From the NCBI GenBank assembly GCA_049514335.1, contig JBEKVE010000201.1, forward strand, positions 1 through 5,529: a stretch of DNA of 5,529 nucleotides, given 5' to 3'. The DNA is from JBEKVE01 sp049514335 (GTDB lineage Bacteria > Actinomycetota > Acidimicrobiia > Acidimicrobiales > UBA8190). Position 1 is the stretch's first letter; every line of letters begins with the position of its first letter. The translations under genes were made by a program, and so were the position numbers. The notes below the pieces were generated by a model. It saw only the letters and a program-made list of their open reading frames with translations. It ran no database searches and was not told the origin of the DNA. Below, piece by piece: positions 1 to 5,529 of this stretch.

Positions 1-1093
<1,093 letters not shown>

Positions 1094-1095
<2 letters not shown>

Positions 1096-1122
1096 GCGGG
1101 GTGTGACCCCGGGGCCTCGCTC
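1094..1122 (+). terminator. Candidate rpsA terminator hairpin
   Basis: Two alternative hairpins sit right at the rpsA stop codon. The first is a perfect 6-bp stem, CGGGGT (1097-1102) pairing with ACCCCG (1106-1111), with a GTG loop. The second is GAGCG (1094-1098) pairing with CGCTC (1118-1122), extended inward by a G-U and two G-C pairs. No T-tract follows, so this is a candidate only; actinobacterial terminators often lack one. Confidence 0.45.
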
Positions 1123-1127
1123 CGGGT

Positions 1128-1186
1128 GATGCCTTTCGACCTCTCCCGCGCACAACCCCCCATACGGGGTCATACGCGAGGGCATC
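1128..1186. other. Nested inverted repeats between convergent genes
   Basis: Three inverted-repeat tiers share one centre. The outer pair is GATGCC (1128-1133) with GGCATC (1181-1186). The middle pair is CGCG (1147-1150) with CGCG (1175-1178). The inner pair is ACCCC (1155-1159) with GGGGT (1166-1170), around a 6-nt loop. CATACG also occurs twice, at 1161-1166 and 1171-1176, exactly 10 bp apart. The structure can form on either strand, which would suit a bidirectional terminator or processing site. No coding region is supported here. Confidence 0.35.
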
Positions 1187-1192
1187 CTCCAC

Positions 1193-1204
1193 GCCCATGG
1201 GGGC
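1193..1204. repeat. Small GCCC/GGGC hairpin
   Basis: GCCC at 1193-1196 can pair with GGGC at 1201-1204 around a four-base loop. It is short and weak alone, but lies between two larger inverted repeats in the same intergenic region and, on the - strand, just beyond the candidate oppF terminator. Confidence 0.25.
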
Positions 1205-1210
1205 TTGGCC

Positions 1211-1234
1211 ACGCTGCGCCGGCGGGTGCAGCGT
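1211..1234 (-). terminator. Candidate terminator of the opp operon
   Basis: ACGCTGC (1211-1217) and GCAGCGT (1228-1234) form a perfect 7-bp inverted repeat. Two further G-C pairs close a four-base loop beyond one wobble or mismatch position (G-U on the + strand RNA, A-C on the - strand RNA). It begins 6 nt past the oppF stop codon, where an operon terminator is expected. No U-tract follows on the - strand, so strength and direction are uncertain. Confidence 0.5.
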
Positions 1235-1240
1235 CGGTCC

Positions 1241-2512
1241 TCAGGACTTGGGGCCGAGCCAGAGATCGTCGGACCCCACCCCGGGCTGCGGCGGAGCCGG
1301 TGGTGGCGTCTGCGGTGGCGGCGGTGCGGGCGCAGGCGGTGGTGGCGCCGGCGCCGGCCCGACATCGGGAGCTTGGATGCTCCACGGGGCCTGCCCTGTG
1401 TCGTGGGTCGACAGGACGTCTCCGTGCCCCGACGCCCCGTCGTCTCCCAGCGGTTGCGGCGGTGGCGGTGACGCCGCTCCTGGCGATGCCGACACGGTGG
1501 CGGCCAGGTCGTGGCGCACGGGATCGGTGCCGAGCGGGAAGTGACACGCCACGAAGTGGTCGGGTCCGAGGGCGCGCATGACCGGTTCCTCCTGCGCGCA
1601 GCGTTCCTGGGCCACGGGGCACCGGGTGCGGAAGCGGCAGCCCGACGGGGGGTCGATGGGCGAAGGCAGGTCGCCCGAGAGCGCCGCGCCGGCGGTGCTC
1701 GCCGCGCTTGGATCGGGTTCGGGGATGGAACGCAGCAGCGCATCGGTGTAGGGGTGCTCGGGCTGGTGGTAGAGCACGTCGGGCGGGGCGACCTCACACA
1801 GCTTGCCCAGGTACATGACCGCCACCCGGTCGCTCACGTTCTTCACCACGGCCAGGTCGTGGGCGATGAACAGCATGGTGAGCCCGCGGTCGCGCTTCAG
1901 GTCGTCGAGGAGGTTGAGGATCTGGGCCTGCACCGACACGTCGAGGGCCGACACCGGTTCGTCGCACACGAGCATGGCCGGCTCGAGCATGAGGGCGCGG
2001 GCGATGCTGACTCGTTGGCACTGTCCCCCCGACAGCTCCACGGGACGGCGCCGGCCGCCGTCGTCGGGGTCGATGCCGACGGACTCGAGAGCGGCTCCGG
2101 CACGTTGACGGCGCTCGGCCGGCGTGCCGATGCCCCACACCGCCAGCGGGTCGGCCACGGCGTCGAGGACGCGGCGGCGGGGGTTGAGCGACGAGATCGG
2201 GTCCTGGAAGATCATCTGGATCTTGACCCGCTCCTGGCGCAGGGACTTGGCGGACAGCGACGTCAGGTCGGTCCCAGCCAGGGTGACGGTGCCACGGTTG
2301 GGGGGCTGGATGAGCGCCATGGCGCGCCCCGTCGTCGACTTGCCGCACCCGGACTCCCCCACGAGGCCGAGCGTCTCGCCTCTCGCCACGTCGAGGCTCA
2401 CGTCGGACACGGCCCGCACGCGGGCGCGCCGGGGACCGAACTCCACCACCAGGTGATCGGCCCGGAGCAGGACGTCACCGTCGCGCAGATGGGCCGTGCC
2501 GCTGCCCGCCAT
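1241..2512 (-). CDS. oppF: Peptide/nickel-type ABC transporter ATP-binding protein, OppF/DppF-like
   Basis: This 423-residue cytoplasmic ATPase would be one of two subunits powering import by the adjacent permeases. The ATG at 2512 shares its A with the oppD stop (TGATG), with a GGGGG Shine-Dalgarno-like run (2519-2523) 6 nt upstream. Motifs in order: Walker A GESGCGKST (52-60), Q-loop Q103, signature LSGGQCQRV (160-168), Walker B LVCDEP (181-186), D-loop SALD (188-191) and H-loop H218. DPISSLNPRRR (104-114) is typical of OppF. The C-terminal oligopeptide-transporter domain follows (YTDALLRSIPEP, then GCRFRTRCP). Cysteines 292, 298, 305 and 323 form the C-x5-C-x6-C-x17-C pattern that binds [4Fe-4S] in some DppD proteins. 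The family usually ends soon after this, near 320-350 residues; here about 95 more follow, rich in Pro and Ala. The catalytic set looks complete. Family is certain, substrate unknown. Confidence 0.95.
   Translation of the reverse strand: MAGSGTAHLRDGDVLLRADHLVVEFGPRRARVRAVSDVSLDVARGETLGLVGESGCGKSTTGRAMALIQPPNRGTVTLAGTDLTSLSAKSLRQERVKIQMIFQDPISSLNPRRRVLDAVADPLAVWGIGTPAERRQRAGAALESVGIDPDDGGRRRPVELSGGQCQRVSIARALMLEPAMLVCDEPVSALDVSVQAQILNLLDDLKRDRGLTMLFIAHDLAVVKNVSDRVAVMYLGKLCEVAPPDVLYHQPEHPYTDALLRSIPEPDPSAASTAGAALSGDLPSPIDPPSGCRFRTRCPVAQERCAQEEPVMRALGPDHFVACHFPLGTDPVRHDLAATVSASPGAASPPPPQPLGDDGASGHGDVLSTHDTGQAPWSIQAPDVGPAPAPPPPAPAPPPPQTPPPAPPQPGVGSDDLWLGPKS
1283..1360 (-). repeat. Pro/Ala low-complexity segment in the OppF tail
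   Basis: These bases encode OppF residues 385-410, almost entirely Pro and Ala with runs of four prolines. The + strand reads as reiterated GGTGG and GGCGG units and contains the palindrome GGCGCCGGCGCC at 1344-1355. The segment precedes a short charged and aromatic end (SDDLWLGPKS). It probably forms an extended flexible linker. Simple-sequence expansion is a likely origin, but this is inference. Confidence 0.7.
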
Positions 2513-3684
2513 CAGACGCCCCCGTCCCTATCGGGTGCAGCAGCGGCGGTCGTGGCCGTAGCGGGTGCCGCAGCTGTGATCCGCTCACGCCCCCCGCTGA
2601 ACACCACGGCGGCCGGCACCCCGGCGGCGACGTTGGCGGCCAGCGCCTGGGCGGCATCGGGGGACCCCACCGGGTACCAGCACCGGAACACGTGGTCCTG
2701 CCCCGCGGCGCGCAGCGGAGGCTCCTCCTCGCGGCACTTGTCCTGGACGTAGGGACAGCGCGGGGCGAACCGGCACCCCGGCGGGGGGGCGGCGAGGTCG
2801 GGGGGACGGCCCGGGATGGCGCGGAGCCGGGTGTGGGGCGGGTCGGTGAGGCGGGGGATGGAGCGCAGCAGCGCCTCGGTGTAGGGCATGCGGGTGTGGG
2901 CGAAGAGCACGGCTGTCGGGGCCTGCTCGACGACGCGCCCCGCGTACATGACCACGATGTCGTCGGTGCGGTTGGCCACCACGCCGAGATCGTGGGTGAC
3001 GAGGATCATCCCCATGGAGCGTTCGCGCTGCTGGGTGGCCAGGAGGTCGAGGATCTGGGCCTGCACCGTGACGTCGAGGCCGGTGGTGGGCTCGTCGGCC
3101 AGCAGGAGCTTGGGCCCGCACGCCAGGGCGATGGCGATCATGACGCGTTGGCGCATGCCCCCCGACAGCTCGTGGGGATAGGAGCGCAGGCGGCGCTCGG
3201 GCTCGGGGATGCCCACCGAGCGCAGCAGGGCGATGGCGGTCTCACGCGCCGCACCACGGTCGAGGCCGGCCCGCAGGCGCAGCGACTCGGTGATCTGACG
3301 GCCCACCCGCACCACGGGGTTGAGCGCGGTCATAGGGTCTTGGAACACGAGGGCGATCTGCATGGCCCACACCTCGCGCAACTCGGCCACCGACATCGCC
3401 GTCAGGTCGTGGCCCGAGAAGCGCACCGTCCCCGAGCGTTCGACGTTGGACCCCGGCAACAGGCCCATGATCGAACGGGCGAGGACCGTCTTGCCCGATC
3501 CCGACTCGCCCACCACACCCATCGTCCGGCCCCGTCCCAATGTGAACGACACGCCGTCGACGGCGCGCACGAGGCCCCGGCCGGTGCGGAACGAGGTGTG
3601 CAGGTCGATCACCTCGAGCAGCGGCCCCTCGAGCGAGGCGACGTCGGGGAAGCTGAGGGTGGGGCGGCGCCGCCAGGGGCTCAC
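2512..3684 (-). CDS. oppD: Peptide/nickel-type ABC transporter ATP-binding protein, OppD/DppD-like
   Basis: This is the second transport ATPase, 390 residues from the GTG at 3684-3682. The frame stays open much further upstream, but that part overlaps oppC out of frame and resembles no ATPase. The GTG overlaps the oppC stop as GTGA and has GAGG (3692-3695) 7 nt upstream, so it is the best start. Motifs: Walker A GESGSGKT (59-66), Q-loop Q115, signature LSGGMRQRV (173-181, the Met form typical of OppD), Walker B LLLADEP (193-199), D-loop TGLD (201-204) and H-loop H231. FQDPMTALNPV (114-124) also marks OppD. The C-terminal domain contains MPYTEALLRSIP and GCRFAPRCP, with Cys 304, 310, 317 and 335 spaced x5, x6 and x17, a likely [4Fe-4S] site. 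Residues 341-390 are an Ala-rich tail without clear structure. The product should pair with OppF beneath the OppBC channel. Confidence 0.95.
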   Translation of the reverse strand: MSPWRRRPTLSFPDVASLEGPLLEVIDLHTSFRTGRGLVRAVDGVSFTLGRGRTMGVVGESGSGKTVLARSIMGLLPGSNVERSGTVRFSGHDLTAMSVAELREVWAMQIALVFQDPMTALNPVVRVGRQITESLRLRAGLDRGAARETAIALLRSVGIPEPERRLRSYPHELSGGMRQRVMIAIALACGPKLLLADEPTTGLDVTVQAQILDLLATQQRERSMGMILVTHDLGVVANRTDDIVVMYAGRVVEQAPTAVLFAHTRMPYTEALLRSIPRLTDPPHTRLRAIPGRPPDLAAPPPGCRFAPRCPYVQDKCREEEPPLRAAGQDHVFRCWYPVGSPDAAQALAANVAAGVPAAVVFSGGRERITAAAPATATTAAAAPDRDGGV

Positions 3685-3695
3685 AGCTTCGCCTC
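3681..3695 (-). promoter_or_regulatory. oppC stop / oppD start overlap with ribosome binding site
   Basis: On the - strand, GAGG (3695-3692) lies 7 nt before the GTG start of oppD (3684-3682). That start overlaps the oppC TGA stop (3683-3681) in a GTGA junction. This fixes the oppD start and implies translational coupling. Confidence 0.75.
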
Positions 3696-4631
3696 GCGCA
3701 CGTCGAAGTAGGAGCGGAGGCGGTCGGCCATGAGGTTGAGCGTGGTGAGCAGCAAGAATGTGTAGAGCGACGGCCACAGGGCGATGAAGGGGTCGGTGGA
3801 CAGCAGGTTGTTGCTCGTCCCCTCGTTGATGATGTTCCCGAGCGACGGGTTCGGGATCTGCACCGACAGGCCCAGGAAGGCGAGCGACCCCTCGAGGATG
3901 ATGGCCGTGGCCACACCGATGAGGGCGAAGGACACCGCCGCCGGCACGATGTTGGGGAGCAGCTCGCGCAGCAGGATGCGCCGCGTGCGGGCCCCCATGG
4001 CGCGCGCCGCCACCACGAACTCCCGGTTGGCGAACGACAGGGTCGTGGCCCGCAGGACGCGGAACAGAAGCGGCGTCGCCACCACGGCGAACATGACCAC
4101 CAGCTTCCACAGCTGGCGGGGGGGCTGGTTCCAGAACTCGTCCACCACGATGATGGCGAGGAGGGCGGGGAAGGCCAGGATGACGAAGGCCACGGCGTTG
4201 ACCGAGCCGTCGATGACGCCGCCCTTGTACCCGGCCAACAGGCCCAGGAACCCACCCACCACCAACCCGATGGCGACGGGGGCGAAGCCGATGATGAGTG
4301 ACGGGCGCGACCCGTAGATGAGACGCGACAGCAGGTCGCGCCCGAGATCGTCGGTGCCGAGCAGATGGTGGATGCTCGGTCCCGCGCTCACGGCCGAGTA
4401 GTCCTGCGCCGTGGGGGAGCGGAGGTGGAGGAACGAGGCGAACACCGCCAGCAGGATCATGAGGGCCACCCACCCCGCCGAGACCCAGAACACCGCGCCC
4501 AGGCTTTGACGGCGCCCCGGGAGGCCGGTGGCGCCGGGGAGGGCCTCGACGGCGAGGACGCTCACCGAGCCGGTGTCGGCCGCCACCACCTCGATCGGGG
4601 CCTCCGACAGCGAGGCCCGGCGTCTAGCCAC
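3681..4631 (-). CDS. oppC: Peptide/nickel-type ABC transporter permease, OppC/DppC-like
   Basis: This 316-residue inner-membrane permease would form half of the translocation channel. A 45-residue cytoplasmic N-terminus precedes the first helix (about 47-68). The family hallmark HLLGTDDLGRD follows at 89-99, in the external segment after helix 1. Further hydrophobic segments lie near 112-134, 144-163, 176-197, 228-252 and 283-303, six in all. The EAA loop that contacts the ATPases reads FVVAARAMGARTRRILLRE at 205-223 and continues into LLPN. Length is normal for the family. The GTG at 4631 overlaps the end of oppB by 8 nt (GTGGCTAG). I see no good Shine-Dalgarno sequence before it, so translation probably depends on ribosomes finishing oppB. 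The segment after helix 3 (DEFWNQPPRQLWK, from residue 164) looks longer and more polar than in the OppC proteins I recall. Confidence 0.94.
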   Translation of the reverse strand: MARRRASLSEAPIEVVAADTGSVSVLAVEALPGATGLPGRRQSLGAVFWVSAGWVALMILLAVFASFLHLRSPTAQDYSAVSAGPSIHHLLGTDDLGRDLLSRLIYGSRPSLIIGFAPVAIGLVVGGFLGLLAGYKGGVIDGSVNAVAFVILAFPALLAIIVVDEFWNQPPRQLWKLVVMFAVVATPLLFRVLRATTLSFANREFVVAARAMGARTRRILLRELLPNIVPAAVSFALIGVATAIILEGSLAFLGLSVQIPNPSLGNIINEGTSNNLLSTDPFIALWPSLYTFLLLTTLNLMADRLRSYFDVREAKL

Positions 4632-5529
4632 GACGCACCCGTGGGTCGAGGAGGGTGAGGAGGAAGTCGACGGCGAAGTTGATGACCACGAAGGCCACCG
4701 CCGCCACGAGCGCCATGCCCTGGACCATGAGGTAGTCGTCGGAGTAGATCGACTGCACCAGCTGGTAGGCGATGCCGGGCATGGCGAAGAGGATCTCGAC
4801 CACGAACGTCCCGGTGAACAACCCGCCGATGGTGATGCCCGCTCCCGCCAGCAAGGTGAACGACGAGGGGCGCAGGGCGTGGCGGGTGAGGATGTAGCGC
4901 GTCGACAGCCCCTTGGCGCGGGCCATGGTGACGAAGTCCTCCTGCAGCGTGGCGATCAGGTCGGCCCGCAGCAATCGGTAGTAGACCGCCACCGACCCGA
5001 TGGCCAGGCAGATCGAGGGCAGGATCACAGAATTCAGGTTGTCCCCGAAGCCGCTCGACAGCCGGTCGAAACCCGTGGCCGGAAACGCGTGGACCTGCAC
5101 CGCCAGCGCCAGCACGAGCAGTGGGCCGGCCACGAAGGTGGGCAGCGCCAGCATGCCGAAGGTGACCGTGGTGGAGACGCGGTCGAACAGCCGGTTGGGG
5201 CGAAGGGCCGCCACCATGGCCAGGGGGATGGCCACCACGAGCGCCATGATCTGGGAGACGACGATGAGCTCGAGGTCGATGGGCACCGCCACGCTCAGGG
5301 CGTTGGTCACCGTCTGCTTGGTGAGGAACGACTGGCCCAGGTTGCCGTGGAAGACGTTGGTGATCCAGGTGCCGTACTGCGCCAGGAGCCCCTTGTTCAA
5401 CCCGAGCTGGCGCAGCAGCTCGGCCCGGGCCGCCGGGGTGTCGTTGGGGCCCAGGATGGAGACGGTGGGGTCGCCCGGGAGCATGTGGACGAGAAGGAAC
5501 GTGAAGACCGAGATGAGGAAGGTGATGAC
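4624..5529 (-). CDS. oppB: Peptide/nickel-type ABC transporter permease, OppB/DppB-like, 5' end beyond the window
   Basis: This is the partner channel subunit in the inner membrane. The frame runs open to the window edge, giving 301 visible residues. The ATG at 5484 is not the likely start: upstream codons read VITFLISVFTFLLVH, the end of the conserved first transmembrane helix that leads into MLPGDP, the OppB signature after helix 1. Probably only about 10-20 residues are missing. Numbered from base 5529, the external segment holds RQLGLNKGLLAQYGTW and GNLGQSF, both typical. Further helices lie near 85-108, 120-145, 165-188, 222-247 and 267-293. The EAA loop EDFVTMARAKGLSTRYILTRH is at 197-217. 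The protein ends LLDPRVRRG, the standard OppB C-terminus, with TAG at 4626-4624. It overlaps oppC by 8 nt. The operon promoter and any substrate-binding protein gene would lie beyond the right edge. Confidence 0.94.
   Translation of the reverse strand, partial: VITFLISVFTFLLVHMLPGDPTVSILGPNDTPAARAELLRQLGLNKGLLAQYGTWITNVFHGNLGQSFLTKQTVTNALSVAVPIDLELIVVSQIMALVVAIPLAMVAALRPNRLFDRVSTTVTFGMLALPTFVAGPLLVLALAVQVHAFPATGFDRLSSGFGDNLNSVILPSICLAIGSVAVYYRLLRADLIATLQEDFVTMARAKGLSTRYILTRHALRPSSFTLLAGAGITIGGLFTGTFVVEILFAMPGIAYQLVQSIYSDDYLMVQGMALVAAVAFVVINFAVDFLLTLLDPRVRRG

Noticed and set aside
1283..1360. G-rich + strand repeat as a possible G-quadruplex
   Set aside because: The runs are almost all only two G's long, so any quadruplex would be weak. 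The pattern is accounted for by Pro and Ala codons on the - strand.
1126..1622. Overlapping + and - strand frames of about 150 codons across the intergenic region and the oppF tail
   Set aside because: Both are Arg/Pro/Ala-rich without motifs. The oppF frame explains bases above 1241, and hairpins explain the gap.
2018..2020. Cysteine in the OppF signature (LSGGQCQRV) as an unusual substitution
   Set aside because: From memory, Cys at this position is common in actinobacterial OppF proteins. All residues that contact ATP are intact.
1511..2752. Long open frame on the + strand opposite oppF (413 codons)
   Set aside because: It is antisense to a clear ATPase with every motif intact. Its translation is Gly/Arg/Ala/His-rich without a recognisable domain, as expected for the mirror frame of a GC-rich gene.
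2692..3711. Long open frame on the + strand opposite oppD (339 codons)
   Set aside because: It is antisense to oppD and has the same biased, low-information composition. No domain, ribosome binding site or operon context supports it.
3242..4255. Open frame of 337 codons on the - strand inside oppC and oppD
   Set aside because: It is out of frame with both genes. Its Ser/Arg/Cys/Trp-rich sequence is typical of a shifted reading of GC-rich membrane-protein DNA.
3685..4473. Possible N-terminal extension of oppD upstream of its GTG
   Set aside because: The frame is open, but it overlaps oppC almost entirely. The translation is Pro/Arg/His-rich junk, and the ATPase fold begins just after the GTG at 3684, which has a good ribosome binding site.

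Overview
The window is very GC-rich, with strong G/C preference at third codon positions, frequent GTG starts and tightly overlapping genes. This points to a high-GC actinobacterium. The ribosomal protein S1 fragment is actinobacterial in style, but its C-terminal segment differs from the mycobacterial and Streptomyces versions I recall. An uncultured or Acidimicrobiia-like lineage is therefore possible, but this is a low-confidence guess.

Layout: bases 1-1095 (+ strand) hold the 3' part of rpsA, entering inside the second S1 domain and continuing through S1 domains 3 and 4 to an Ala/Pro/acidic tail. Bases 1096-1240 are a short, hairpin-rich gap between convergent genes, probably carrying transcription terminators for both sides. 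From 1241 to the right edge, the - strand carries four head-to-tail genes of a peptide/nickel-type (PepT family) ABC importer. In transcription order they are an OppB-like permease (5' end cut off by the window edge), an OppC-like permease, an OppD-like ATPase and an OppF-like ATPase.

The transporter genes overlap by 8, 4 and 1 nt, so they form one translationally coupled operon. Two six-helix permeases (B, C) would form the channel and two ATPases (D, F) would drive it. Both ATPases show complete Walker A, Q-loop, signature, Walker B and H-loop motifs. Both also carry the same four-cysteine motif in the C-terminal oligopeptide domain, which is known to bind a [4Fe-4S] cluster in some DppD proteins. 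The extracytoplasmic substrate-binding protein is not in the window; it may lie upstream of oppB, beyond the right edge. The substrate (di- or oligopeptides, nickel or other) cannot be read from these genes.

I find no tRNA, rRNA, CRISPR array, insertion sequence or obviously new system. The more unusual points are the long Pro/Ala-rich C-terminal tail on OppF, the layered hairpins between the convergent genes, and the absence of coaE directly after rpsA.
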